64,000 bases of DNA, taken from the NCBI GenBank assembly GCA_004173185.1, contig SEFZ01000011.1, positions 62,001 to 126,000 on the forward strand. The letters are read 5' to 3'. The stretch's first letter is position 1. Each line of letters begins with the position of its first letter. The position numbers and the translations under genes were made by a program. This document shows, one piece after another, positions 1 to 10,840 of the stretch. Below the pieces are notes generated by a model that ran no database searches, was not told where the DNA came from, and saw nothing but the letters and a program-made list of their open reading frames with translations. Source of the DNA: Sphingomonadales bacterium (GTDB taxonomy: Bacteria; Pseudomonadota; Alphaproteobacteria; Sphingomonadales; Sphingomonadaceae).

Positions 1-22
1 GCCAGTATCACACGCGTATCAC

Positions 23-60
23 AAGGGCCGGCGCGAGAAGCGACCGGCCCTTGTTGTTTG
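23..60 (+). terminator. Rho-independent terminator-like hairpin
   Basis: Perfect 9-bp stem AAGGGCCGG/CCGGCCCTT followed on the + strand by TTGTTTGTT. It probably ends a + strand gene lying left of the window and separates it from the convergent TonB receptor gene. Confidence 0.7.
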
Positions 61-67
61 TTCGGGG

Positions 68-2041
68 TTAGAACTGTGCTCGCACGCCCGCGAACACGCT
101 GCGCCGCTCGACCGGATAAAACACTGCGCTCGCCGGGGTATAAGCGATCACCGCGGAGATATCCCCGGCCGCCTTTTTGTCGGCCAGATTGCGGGCATCC
201 ACGAACACCGTAACGCGCTCACCGATTTTCGCCTGCGCGCCGATCCCGAGCAGCGCATAGCCGCGCGGGCGGAAGCTGTTGGCATAATCCACGAACGCGC
301 CTTCGGGCATCCACTCTACATTGGGCGAGATGCTGAGCGCGTCGGTGCCCAGTCGAAGTTCGGTGCGGAAGACATGTTCTGGGACGACCGGCAGGCGGTT
401 GTTGTGGAACTGCGCGTCGTCGCGGAAGCGGAAGTCGCTATACATATAGACCTGACGCAGCCGCGCCCATTTGCCGATATCCAGATCGAGCCCGGCTTCG
501 ACGCCCTGATGCCGCGTGCGGCCAGCGTTGAAGGTCGATGCGGGGATCGTGCTCGACACGGTATATTGCAGCAGTTCGCCGTCCAGATCGGCGCGATAGG
601 CGCTGATATCGAAGCGTAGCGGCCCGATGCTGCCGCGCGCGCCGATCTCGCTGGTCCATGCGCGCTGGGCATCGAGCGGCACATAGCTGGCGATCTGGGC
701 GAGTTCGGAGAAGCCCGGCAGTTCGTGGCTGCGGCTGAAATTCCCGTAGAACTGGACGTCTTTCGAGACCTCATAGAGCAGGCCGAATTTGGGTGAGAGC
801 TGATCGAAGCTCCGGCGGCCCGAGACGATTGCCGGGAATGTCTGATCCTGCCGCCGAACGCCCGACGTGTAGATCGCGCCCGCGATCAGCGTCAGCCCGG
901 GCAGGGGACGGATACGGCCCTCCGCATACGCGTCGAGTGTGCGCGCTTCGAGATCTGCCTCAAAGGTGCGCGCGGCGCGCTTGCCGTTGACGTTCACATA
1001 ACGCTTCGAATCCAGATTGCCGAAGCGCGCGGTGACGCCCGCGACGAAACCGAACGCGCCGAAATCCTGCTCGAGCCGCGCATAGCTGCCCCAATCGAGC
1101 GACTTCTGATCCACCACCTGAAAGATCGGGTGATAGAGCTTCTTCGAATTGAGGAACACGCCGACATCGAGCCCGCCATTGCCCAGCACGAAGCTGGTGC
1201 GGTTTTGCACGCGGATCGAATCGACGTTGCGATGCTGATCGCCCGCGAACGATCCGGTCTGCGGGCGCGTCGTCGCCATCGCATAAGTCAGCGCGCCGGG
1301 AAGCTCCTGATCGATCGACTGGACGTTCGCGTAGAAGCGCGTCTCGATCCCGTCGGTCAGGCGGATGCCGATATTGCCCGCAATGCGCAGCGCTTTCCGG
1401 CGAGCATGCTCGCGATCACCGTTCGAACGATCCCCCGCGACTGCGATATACGCATCGCCGCGCGCATCGGCGAAGCCCGCGCTGGCAAAGCCACGCAGCG
1501 TATCGAAGCTGCCGCCATCGAGGCGGACGGTCACGCCCTTGGCGCTGCGCCCGGTCGGCGTCACGCCGTTGACTGCGCCGCCAAGCGTGGAGGCACCGAA
1601 GCGCAGCGCATTGGCGCCGCGAAACACTTCGACATGCTGGAGGAAGCTTGGGTCCAGCTCCTGGAAATCGCCATTATCGTCGGCGAGGTTGATCGGCACG
1701 CCATCCTGCAACAGCGTCAGCCCGCGCATATGGAAGCCACGGCTGATGCCGGAGCCACGTATCGAGATACGCACTTCCTGCCCGAAGCGCGGCTGGGTGT
1801 AGACGCCCGGGGAGAAAGCGAGAACGTCGCGCAGCGACACGGCCTGGCGGTTTTCGAATTCGCTGGCGGGGACGACATTCGATCCGCCGGGGGTCTCGCG
1901 AACCCGCTGGATCGCTTCCTCGATCAGCCGCTCGGCGCTGACGACGATCTCGTCGGGATGGGGTGGAGCTTCCTGCGCGAAAGCGGGGAGGGCGGCGAAC
2001 AGGCAAGGTGCGCCGATCAGGGCGCGGAGTAATCTGGACAT
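68..2041 (-). CDS. TonB-dependent outer-membrane receptor (FecA-like)
   Basis: A 657-residue outer-membrane receptor for energised uptake of a metal complex or other large solute. The ORF track runs to 2143, but the start at 2041 gives a clean signal peptide (MSRLLRALIGAPCLFAALPAFA) followed by the TonB-box-like segment DEIVVSAERL. The plug domain follows at roughly residues 50-165 (ISIRGSGI, LLQDGVPIN, VEVFRGANALRFGASTLGGA). The rest is a 22-strand-type barrel ending in the canonical aromatic C-terminus (VRAQF). A DUF2946 gene lies 49 bp upstream on the same strand, so the two probably form an operon. DUF2946 proteins are often found with copper genes, so copper is one possible cargo; plug and barrel similarity to FecA-type receptors makes a ferric chelate the alternative. 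Substrate is not readable from the sequence. Confidence 0.9.
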   Translation of the reverse strand: MSRLLRALIGAPCLFAALPAFAQEAPPHPDEIVVSAERLIEEAIQRVRETPGGSNVVPASEFENRQAVSLRDVLAFSPGVYTQPRFGQEVRISIRGSGISRGFHMRGLTLLQDGVPINLADDNGDFQELDPSFLQHVEVFRGANALRFGASTLGGAVNGVTPTGRSAKGVTVRLDGGSFDTLRGFASAGFADARGDAYIAVAGDRSNGDREHARRKALRIAGNIGIRLTDGIETRFYANVQSIDQELPGALTYAMATTRPQTGSFAGDQHRNVDSIRVQNRTSFVLGNGGLDVGVFLNSKKLYHPIFQVVDQKSLDWGSYARLEQDFGAFGFVAGVTARFGNLDSKRYVNVNGKRAARTFEADLEARTLDAYAEGRIRPLPGLTLIAGAIYTSGVRRQDQTFPAIVSGRRSFDQLSPKFGLLYEVSKDVQFYGNFSRSHELPGFSELAQIASYVPLDAQRAWTSEIGARGSIGPLRFDISAYRADLDGELLQYTVSSTIPASTFNAGRTRHQGVEAGLDLDIGKWARLRQVYMYSDFRFRDDAQFHNNRLPVVPEHVFRTELRLGTDALSISPNVEWMPEGAFVDYANSFRPRGYALLGIGAQAKIGERVTVFVDARNLADKKAAGDISAVIAYTPASAVFYPVERRSVFAGVRAQF

Positions 2042-2090
2042 GGTAATTCCTGGCATGACTTGAACGGTCGCGCGGGCGCGCGATGACGGG

Positions 2091-2492
2091 TCAGGCGAGG
2101 AGGGGCGGTCCGGTCGAGAGCGGCGGCGGGGCGGCGAGGCCATGGCCGGGGAATAGTATGAGCGTCGTAATGAACAGCGGCTCGGGGCTGGCGACGGGCT
2201 CGAGTTCCGGCAGCGGGTCGGCGGCGGCCAAGGGCTGCGCGGCGGCGGCGAACGAACAGGGCTGATCGGCGGGCTTCTGCTTGGGCGCAGGGCGATCCTT
2301 CAGCGCGGCATCGAGCAACGCCTGGCCCTCGGTCATCGCCTGCGCATCGACCGCGTTGCACCAGCCGATGGTTATCCCGCCTGCGCGTGCCTCGGGCATC
2401 CAGCCGGCGGGGAATTTGAGCAACAGCGCGCAAGCGAGCAGCAGCAGCGCGATGCGCCGCCCTGTGCCCGAATGCTCTGCACGATTGCTCAT
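2091..2492 (-). CDS. DUF2946 family small membrane or secreted protein
   Basis: 133 residues. An N-terminal hydrophobic helix (about residues 13-32) is followed by the family signature region MPEARAGGITIGWCNA and a single downstream Cys (PCSF). A Pro/Ala-rich stretch follows, then a second hydrophobic patch near the C-terminus (LFITTLILFPGHG). DUF2946 proteins are short membrane-anchored proteins of unknown biochemical role, frequently adjacent to copper-responsive genes and TonB receptors. Here the gene precedes the TonB receptor gene by 49 bp on the same strand, consistent with that pattern. The only two cysteines could bind a metal, but this is inference. Confidence 0.7.
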   Translation of the reverse strand: MSNRAEHSGTGRRIALLLLACALLLKFPAGWMPEARAGGITIGWCNAVDAQAMTEGQALLDAALKDRPAPKQKPADQPCSFAAAAQPLAAADPLPELEPVASPEPLFITTLILFPGHGLAAPPPLSTGPPLLA

Positions 2493-2541
2493 GATTCGCG
2501 CTCTAGCCGCTTGTGCGGCTCAGGCAAGCGGACAGATTGTC

Positions 2542-2886
2542 CTAGCCGGTCACGGGAAGCCGCAGTGCGCCATCTTCCTGATAGTGCAACTCGCTATACG
2601 CGGTGACGGCGCCGAGGGTCAGATCGCCATAGATGTGCGGGAAAAGCTGACCCCCGCGCGATTCTTCCCATTTGATCGCATCGCCCAGCGCCTCGAGATC
2701 GACTGCGGCGAGCCACAGTCCCTCTTGCCCGGCGAAATGCTTGTCGAGCGTTTCCTGAAGCTGGGCCTGGGTGGAGAGGTGGATATAGCCATCTGCCACG
2801 TCGACCGGCGCGCCCTCGAAGCTACCCGCTTCGAGTGCGGCCATCTGATCGCTGGTCAGGACTTTATAGGCGATGGTCTCGGGCAT
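2542..2886 (-). CDS. DUF952 family protein
   Basis: A 114-residue soluble protein starting at MPETIAYKVL. The track's upstream start at 2919 would add an unlikely leader. The sequence matches the DUF952 pattern: the IHLSTQAQ motif near residue 37, a conserved Trp/Leu strand (LWLAAVDLEAL), and the FPHIYGDLTLGAV segment with conserved His and Tyr. DUF952 is small and widespread, with no established activity. It lies downstream of gyrA on the same strand, but a REP-type hairpin pair separates them, so co-transcription is uncertain. The RBS (GGAGA) sits 6-7 bases before the ATG. Confidence 0.8.
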   Translation of the reverse strand: MPETIAYKVLTSDQMAALEAGSFEGAPVDVADGYIHLSTQAQLQETLDKHFAGQEGLWLAAVDLEALGDAIKWEESRGGQLFPHIYGDLTLGAVTAYSELHYQEDGALRLPVTG

Positions 2887-2912
2887 AATTCTCTCCGTCT
2901 TCCCACCAAATC

Positions 2913-3021
2913 CTGTCACCCCGGACTGGTTCCGGGGTCCGCCAAGCGGCGCGCGATTGCCTTGATTGGCGGGTGCATCGCGAGCGGCACCGTGGACCCC
3001 GGCACGAGGCCGGGGTGACAG
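2913..3021. repeat. REP-like hairpin pair, family A (copy 1)
   Basis: Two hairpins in inverted arrangement. The outer arms CTGTCACCCCGG (2913) and CCGGGGTGACAG (3010) are exact reverse complements, and each half also folds on itself (ACCCCGG/CCGGGGT). It sits between gyrA and the DUF952 gene. The same family recurs near 21.8, 44.8, 52.6 and 59.8 kb. Confidence 0.85.
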
Positions 3022-3031
3022 TCGTCAGGTT

Positions 3032-5770
<2,739 letters not shown>

Positions 5771-5847
5771 ATCTCAGGTTTCCGATTGGCTAGGGTGTAA
5801 TCAAACTGCCCTAGACGGCCCGCGCCCTGCTGCCAAGCCTCGCGTAG

Positions 5848-5908
5848 GCGCATGTACGTACGCGCGCTCATGTACGCGCGCGCCTGTACGCGCATACGCG
5901 TGCGCGCG
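5848..5908. other. Alternating purine-pyrimidine tract upstream of gyrA (potential Z-DNA)
   Basis: Three nearly contiguous runs of strict purine-pyrimidine alternation: 20 nt (5848-5867), 15 nt (5869-5883) and 24 nt (5885-5908). They are built from TGTACG/CGCGCG/CATACG units and give an imperfect tandem look (CATGTACG repeated, then TGTACG). The tract lies in the 300-bp non-coding interval between divergent gyrA and the secreted TPR gene, which otherwise shows nothing I can name. Such sequence is the classic substrate for B-to-Z transition under negative supercoiling. A regulatory role is inference. Confidence 0.75.
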
Positions 5909-6073
5909 AGGAAACCTAACGTGCGCCCGCATGAGAAAGCCGAAAAATGAACCCTCTCATTCAATTGGCGTTCACGCCCTGTGCTGCATCGGGATCTAGA
6001 TGCGCTTGAATGGCGCGGTGCGGCCAACTAGAGGGCTTTCAAACCGCTGCGTTCCCCTTGAGGAGAGTTCCAC

Positions 6074-7372
6074 ATGACGTTTGTTTCGAAGCTCGCGATG
6101 GCTGCTGTGCTGACGCTGGGCACCACTGGGCTCGTCGCAACGCCCGCTTTTGCCCAAAAGGCCGATAAGAAGGCGAAAAATGAGAACGGCGATATCAAGG
6201 TCAGCCCCGAATTCCGCAAGGCTGCAGCAGCCGCGGAGACGGCGATTGCGGCAGCCGCAGCAGCCACGGATGCCAAGATCAAGGCCGACAACCAGGCGCT
6301 GGCCGATACCAGCCTGATCGCCGCCGAAGGCATTGCGAAGAACGACGACGAGAAATATTATGCGGCGTTCCTGCGCCTGCGGCTCGAATTCGCCCGCAAG
6401 AATGACGATGCGCAGCTCAAGGCGTTGAACGTCCTCATCAACAACCCCAAAACCCCGCCCGAGAACGTGAAGCTGTATGGCGCGGTGTTCAACTATCAGA
6501 TGGGCGCGCGTGCTTCGCAGGCCAAGCAGCATGACGAAGCAATCAAATATATGCTGAAGGCGCGCGAACTGGGCTCGACCGAGATCGACGTGCCGATCGT
6601 GCTCGCCAATGCCTATTCGGCAACCGGCAAGAATGCCGAGGCGATCGTCGAGGTCGATCGTGCGATCACGACGGCGAAGGCCAAGAGCGGCAAGGCGCCC
6701 GAGGCCTGGTATCAGTTCGCGATTCCGCGCGTGAATGCAGTGGGCGATCGCGCGGCAATGGCTTCGTGGCTGTCGCGCTTCATCACCGATTATCCGACGC
6801 TCAAGAACTGGCAGTGGGGCGTGCAGGTGTTCCGCAGCACGGCGCCCGCCGGCGCCAACGTCAAGAGTGAGCGGATCGACACCTATCGTCTGCTGCGCGC
6901 CACCAACGCGTTGCCGAACCGCGGCGAATATGCCGATTACGCCTTCGCCGCGCAGCAGTTTGGCCTGCCGTGGGAAGCATTGTCGGTGATCGCCGAGGGC
7001 GAGAAGGCGGGCAAGCTGCCAAAGGGCGATCCGGATGTCGCCAAGACTTTCAAGGCTTCGAGTGCGCAGGTGAGCGGTAGCGGTTCGCTCGAGGCGCTGG
7101 CCAAGGCCGCCAAGACCGGGGAAGATCTGTCGCAGACCGCCGACGCATTCCTCGCATCGGGCAACCAGACCCGCGCGATCGAGCTTTACGATCAGGCGCT
7201 CGCCAAGGGCGGAGTCAACGCGGACGAGGTCAATCTCCACCGCGGCATCGCCTACCAGCAGCTTGGCCAGAAGGATCAGGCGCGCACTGCATTCGCCGCG
7301 GTCAAGGCTGGCCCGCTCGCCAACCTCGCGACGCTGTACACCACGTCGCTCGATCTGCCGCCGCTCAGCTGA
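6074..7372 (+). CDS. Secreted TPR-repeat protein
   Basis: 432 residues with a clear Sec signal peptide (MTFVSKLAMAAVLTLGTTGLVATPAFA|Q) and then a Lys- and Ala-rich linker (ADKKAKNENG; AAAAATDA). Several helical repeats of tetratricopeptide type follow: HDEAIKYMLKARELG near residue 155, YSATGKNAEAIVEVDRAI near 185, and TRAIELYDQALAKGGV near 375. No catalytic motif is visible. It is probably a periplasmic scaffold protein. A good RBS (GAGGAG) precedes the ATG. It is divergent from gyrA, and a strong bidirectional terminator follows it. The precise role is unknown. Confidence 0.8.
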   Translation: MTFVSKLAMAAVLTLGTTGLVATPAFAQKADKKAKNENGDIKVSPEFRKAAAAAETAIAAAAAATDAKIKADNQALADTSLIAAEGIAKNDDEKYYAAFLRLRLEFARKNDDAQLKALNVLINNPKTPPENVKLYGAVFNYQMGARASQAKQHDEAIKYMLKARELGSTEIDVPIVLANAYSATGKNAEAIVEVDRAITTAKAKSGKAPEAWYQFAIPRVNAVGDRAAMASWLSRFITDYPTLKNWQWGVQVFRSTAPAGANVKSERIDTYRLLRATNALPNRGEYADYAFAAQQFGLPWEALSVIAEGEKAGKLPKGDPDVAKTFKASSAQVSGSGSLEALAKAAKTGEDLSQTADAFLASGNQTRAIELYDQALAKGGVNADEVNLHRGIAYQQLGQKDQARTAFAAVKAGPLANLATLYTTSLDLPPLS

Positions 7373-7396
7373 GCCGCGGCACCGAGCGCTGAAACA

Positions 7397-7432
7397 AAAA
7401 GGGCGGCCCAGACGGGCCGCCCTTTTCTTTTG
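7397..7432. terminator. Bidirectional Rho-independent terminator
   Basis: Perfect GGGCGGCCC/GGGCCGCCC stem flanked by A5 on the left and TTTTCTTTT on the right. It serves the convergent genes ending at 7372 (+) and 7447 (-). Confidence 0.9.
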
Positions 7433-7446
7433 GCTTGAGGCCGAAA

Positions 7447-7698
7447 TTACGGGCTGTCGCCGCGGCCACCGTCGGTTGCTTCGGTGATGCCATAGACCAT
7501 GCCGGCGACCAGAAGGATGCCGCCGACGACAGCGCCAGCTGCCACATTCGAGCCCTTCTTGCTTTTGGTGCCGGCGCGCTTGGCCGAATCGAGGCTCAGC
7601 TTCGAAGCTCCGTTCTGCGGAGCGGCCTGCGCCACTGTCGCAGTGCTGGCGAAAACCAGCGAGGCAGCGGCGAGCGCGGCCAATTTGCGTGAAATCAT
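7447..7698 (-). CDS. Small secreted or inner-membrane glycine-rich protein
   Basis: 83 residues when started at 7698 (MISRKLAALAAASLVFASTATVAQA signal peptide). GGGAGAA lies just upstream as RBS; the track's start at 7827 is a leader artefact. After a short Lys-rich mature N-terminus (AKRAGTKSKKG) comes a single Gly/Ala/Val transmembrane segment (VAAGAVVGGILLVAGMVYGI) and an acidic tail. Similar short proteins of unknown function are common in sphingomonads. Function unknown. Confidence 0.7.
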   Translation of the reverse strand: MISRKLAALAAASLVFASTATVAQAAPQNGASKLSLDSAKRAGTKSKKGSNVAAGAVVGGILLVAGMVYGITEATDGGRGDSP

Positions 7699-7845
7699 GA
7701 GTTTCTCCCGTTTACGAAACCTAGCGGACCGTAACGCAATGGCCTGCGCGACCAAGCTACACCCCGAATCGCGCAAATCATATAAGCGTTCCGACATTCT
7801 GCTGCATCGCAGAAAAAAGTCAGACACTATTGTGAAACAAGCTTG

Positions 7846-8307
7846 TTACGGAACAGGGACACCCGGCAGCGCCTTCGAGGTGCGGATCGTCAGCGACGTC
7901 TTTACATGCTCGACATTCGGCGCGGTGGTCAGCTTGGTCGTCAGGATTCGCTGGAAACTCTGTAGATCGGGCGCGACGATCTTGAGGATGAAGTCGATCT
8001 CGCCGTTGAGCATATGGCATTCGCGCACTTCGGGAATCTCGGCGACGAGCTGCTGAAATGCCTGAAGGTCGCTCTCTGCCTGGCTTTTGAGGCTGACCAT
8101 CGCGAAGACGGTGAGGTTATAGCCCAGCGCGCTCGGATCGAGCGCTGCGTGATAGCCGGTGATCGCGCCCGATTGCTCCAGCGCGCGGACACGACGCAGG
8201 CAGGGCGGGGCGGTCAACCCAACGCGTTCGGCCAGTTCGACATTGGTCATCCGGCCATTATCCTGAAGCAGCGATAAAATCCGGTAGTCGATGTCGTCGA
8301 AAGCCAT
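7846..8307 (-). CDS. Lrp/AsnC family transcriptional regulator
   Basis: 153 residues, typical of the family. The N-terminal winged-helix domain (DDIDYRILSLLQDNGRMTNVELAERVGLTAPPCLRRVRALEQSGAI) is followed by the RAM/AsnC ligand-binding domain (VFAMVSLKS, VRECHMLNGEIDFILKIVAPDL). Members bind amino acids and regulate amino-acid transport and metabolism as octamers. The gene stands alone, divergent from the PAS histidine-kinase-like gene with about 150 bp between them; autoregulation from that interval is likely for this family. The effector cannot be determined. Confidence 0.93.
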   Translation of the reverse strand: MAFDDIDYRILSLLQDNGRMTNVELAERVGLTAPPCLRRVRALEQSGAITGYHAALDPSALGYNLTVFAMVSLKSQAESDLQAFQQLVAEIPEVRECHMLNGEIDFILKIVAPDLQSFQRILTTKLTTAPNVEHVKTSLTIRTSKALPGVPVP

Positions 8308-8443
8308 TCTATTGCCTCAGGATGTTGATTCGTGTCCGATTACTGCGCTTAGGCATAATATTATTACGCCGCAACGCAATTGTCCCACATTGAACCGTAC
8401 CGAAATCGGCTGTTTCTGAGGCGGGCTGAACCCGTTAAAGAAT

Positions 8444-8474
8444 CGTTACGGCGCGCGTTTTGGCGCCTGTAACG
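8444..8474. repeat. Imperfect inverted repeat at the histidine-kinase start
   Basis: CGTTACGGCGC pairs with GGCGCCTGTAACG (one bulge), spanning the TTG at 8460 that the ORF track uses as a start. It could be an operator or a 5' hairpin. It argues that translation may begin at the next in-frame TTG (8487), which is followed by CGTTTCGATGAT (RFDD). Confidence 0.55.
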
Positions 8475-10838
8475 GGTGGGTCCGCATTGCGTTTCGATGA
8501 TACTCTGGAGACCGTGCTGGCCGCCGATCTGGGCTCTCCCCAGGCAGCGCAATCGGCATGGCGACAGGTCGTCGATCTGATTGGGCGCAGGCGGGTAGCA
8601 GCGGATAGTCGCGCGATGAGCGTGCTGCGCGCAATTCGCGGCAAGGTGCCCGTCGCCGTTCGTGCCGCCAGCGCTCGCGCGCTCGAATTCGCCGATCCGC
8701 CCGCGCCGCTGGTTCGCCTGTTTGCCACCGACGAGCTGAACGTTGCGCTGCCCGTGCTGCGCAACGCGCGGATGAACTCTGCCGAATGGATCCAGCTGCT
8801 CCCCGATCTCGCGCCCGGCGGCCGCGCGGTGCTGCGCAATCGCCGCGACCTCGGCCCGGTCGTCAAGCGCGCGCTCGAGGCATTCGGCCCGATCGATTTC
8901 GTACTTCGGGACGAAAGCGTGAAGGAAGTGGTCGCGGTGGCGATCGAGGCGGTGGCGATCGCGCCCGAACCTGTTATCGAGCCCGTGATGGAGCCTGTGC
9001 CTGTTATAGAGCCGGAGCCCGTCATCGAGCCTGTGCCGGTTATAGAGCCGGAGCCTGTTATCGAACCCGCGCCTGCTCTCGAAATTGTCGAGGAACTGGC
9101 GGTGCTGGTTGAGCCCGTGGTGGAGGAAGTGCCGGTCGTGTTGCCTGAGCCGGTTGCGGAACTGCCCGAACCCATTGCCGAACTGCCCGTGGAGATCGCA
9201 GCGGAAGCGCCGCTGTTCGTCGCGCCAGAGTATGTCGCCGAAGTCGCGCCGGGGCTGGAGCCGGTTTTGGAGCCCGCACCGGTGCTGGAAACCCCGCCCG
9301 TCACCTTCTGGACGCCCACCTATCTCGCGACGCCTGCTACGGCTCTCGCGGCGGGTGCCGCCGTTACGGACATATTCGCGGGGCCGATTGCCTCCGAAGC
9401 ACCCGAAACTGTTGTTGCGGACGATATCGTTGCGGTAAGTGACGAAGAAATAGAAGATTTCTCGTTCGTCGCGCTCGCGGATCCTGCTGTCGCGTTGCCG
9501 TTTTCCGCAAGCTTTTCGGCTGGCCAGAGCGAAGTTGTTTCTGCCCCGATCCAAAGCGGGACAGTCGAGCCAATCGCCCCCGCCGAAGCGATTGCGCCGG
9601 ACGCATCCGAGTTCCACGGTTCCGAAATGGAAGAGGGTAAACTGTCTGTCGTCGGGCCGTCGGGCGACGCGCTTGATATGCTCATGGGACCGCCGGATCA
9701 GGCTGTCCCGGCGGCGGATGGCGGCACGTTCGAGATCGCCGAAGTGGTCGCGCGGATCGATGCATTCTGGCGGCATCGCGAAGAGACCGGGCCGGATCCG
9801 ATCCAAATTGCCGACACGTTCCGTTTCGAGACCGATGCCAAGGGCGTGTTCCGCTGGGTCGAGGGCGTGAGCCGCTCGGCGCTCGTCGGGCTGTCGCTCG
9901 ATGCACAATCGGGACCGGGCGTTCCCGAAGCTTCGCGCATCGATGGCATCGCCGCCGGTGCCTTCCGCCGCCGCGCCGGCTTCTCGAACGCGCGGCTTTC
10001 GATCGAAGGCGAGTCGGATGCTGCGGGCGATTGGCAGATCTCGGGCATTCCGGTCTTCGATCCCGCCAATGGCCGCTTCACCGGCTATCGCGGCACAGCG
10101 CGCCGCCCGCGCGCCGATGAGCGCGCCGAGCCGGTGCGCCAGACACCGCCGCCGATCCCCGCCGATTCGCTCCGCCAGCTTGTTCACGAGCTGCGCACGC
10201 CGACCAACGCCATCGCGGGCTTTGCCGAGATGATCGAGAGCCAGATGCTCGGCCCGGTCAGCACACCCTATCGCGGCCGCGCTGCTGAGATCCGTGCCCA
10301 GGCGCGCGAACTGCTCGGCGCGATCGACGATCTCGATCTTGCCGCGCGGATCGATAGCGCGGCGCTGGCGCTGGTTCCGGGGCGCGTTGCGCTGCGCCCG
10401 GTGCTGTCGGCTATCGCCGATGATCTCACGCCGCTTGCCGAATTGCGCGGTTCGATCCTTGCACTGCCGATCGACGACCTCGCGGTCACAGGAGACCGCC
10501 GCGCGGTCGAGCGCCTGCTCGCCCGCCTGCTCGCCACGTTGGTCTCGGCCAGCGGCGAGGGCGAACGGATCGGCGTTCATATGACGCACGCCAGCGACGG
10601 CATGATCGCAGTCTCGATCGATCGTCCGCGTGCTTTGGCGGACTATCCGGGTGATTCGGTGCTCGGCATCGATGACGAGGGCGAGGATTCGACCTTGCTC
10701 GGCACGGGCTTCGCGCTCCGTTTGGCGCGTAATCTTGCCCGCGAACTGGGCGGTGCGCTGGTCATTGAGCCGGAGAGCTTGACTTTACGCCTCCCAGCCT
10801 CCGAGAATAAAGAAGTGGGTCAGGCACATCTGAACTAG
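8460..10838 (+). CDS. PAS-domain histidine-kinase-like protein with degenerate ATPase domain
   Basis: 792 residues from a TTG start (an alternative TTG at 8487 is plausible). There is no signal peptide or membrane segment, so it is cytoplasmic. Residues about 1-150 form an Ala/Arg-rich helical domain. Residues about 160-270 are a low-complexity Pro-Glu-Val linker encoded partly by 36-bp tandem repeats. A PAS-like domain (FRFETDAKGVFRWVEGV...GYRGTARR) lies near 450-545. The HisKA helix with an intact phospho-acceptor site (HELRTPTNAIAGF) is near 575. The C-terminal HATPase region lacks the expected N-box asparagines (ARLLATLVSA) and a clear DxGxG G1 box, keeping only a G2-like GTGFALRLARNLA. 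It may be a phosphotransfer scaffold rather than an active kinase. The deacetylase gene follows after 2 bp. Confidence 0.8.
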   Translation: MAPVTGGSALRFDDTLETVLAADLGSPQAAQSAWRQVVDLIGRRRVAADSRAMSVLRAIRGKVPVAVRAASARALEFADPPAPLVRLFATDELNVALPVLRNARMNSAEWIQLLPDLAPGGRAVLRNRRDLGPVVKRALEAFGPIDFVLRDESVKEVVAVAIEAVAIAPEPVIEPVMEPVPVIEPEPVIEPVPVIEPEPVIEPAPALEIVEELAVLVEPVVEEVPVVLPEPVAELPEPIAELPVEIAAEAPLFVAPEYVAEVAPGLEPVLEPAPVLETPPVTFWTPTYLATPATALAAGAAVTDIFAGPIASEAPETVVADDIVAVSDEEIEDFSFVALADPAVALPFSASFSAGQSEVVSAPIQSGTVEPIAPAEAIAPDASEFHGSEMEEGKLSVVGPSGDALDMLMGPPDQAVPAADGGTFEIAEVVARIDAFWRHREETGPDPIQIADTFRFETDAKGVFRWVEGVSRSALVGLSLDAQSGPGVPEASRIDGIAAGAFRRRAGFSNARLSIEGESDAAGDWQISGIPVFDPANGRFTGYRGTARRPRADERAEPVRQTPPPIPADSLRQLVHELRTPTNAIAGFAEMIESQMLGPVSTPYRGRAAEIRAQARELLGAIDDLDLAARIDSAALALVPGRVALRPVLSAIADDLTPLAELRGSILALPIDDLAVTGDRRAVERLLARLLATLVSASGEGERIGVHMTHASDGMIAVSIDRPRALADYPGDSVLGIDDEGEDSTLLGTGFALRLARNLARELGGALVIEPESLTLRLPASENKEVGQAHLN
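8994..9065 (+). repeat. 36-bp tandem duplication encoding PVPVIEPEPVIE
   Basis: Two 36-bp units (8994-9029 and 9030-9065), nearly identical in DNA, within a longer Pro-Glu-Val region of the histidine-kinase-like gene. The reading frame is preserved, so repeat number can vary without frameshift. Confidence 0.85.
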
Positions 10839-10840
10839 GC

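Noticed and set aside
8364-10589. 741-residue minus-strand ORF
   Set aside because: Antisense shadow of the histidine-kinase-like gene; Arg/Asp/His-rich composition without motifs.
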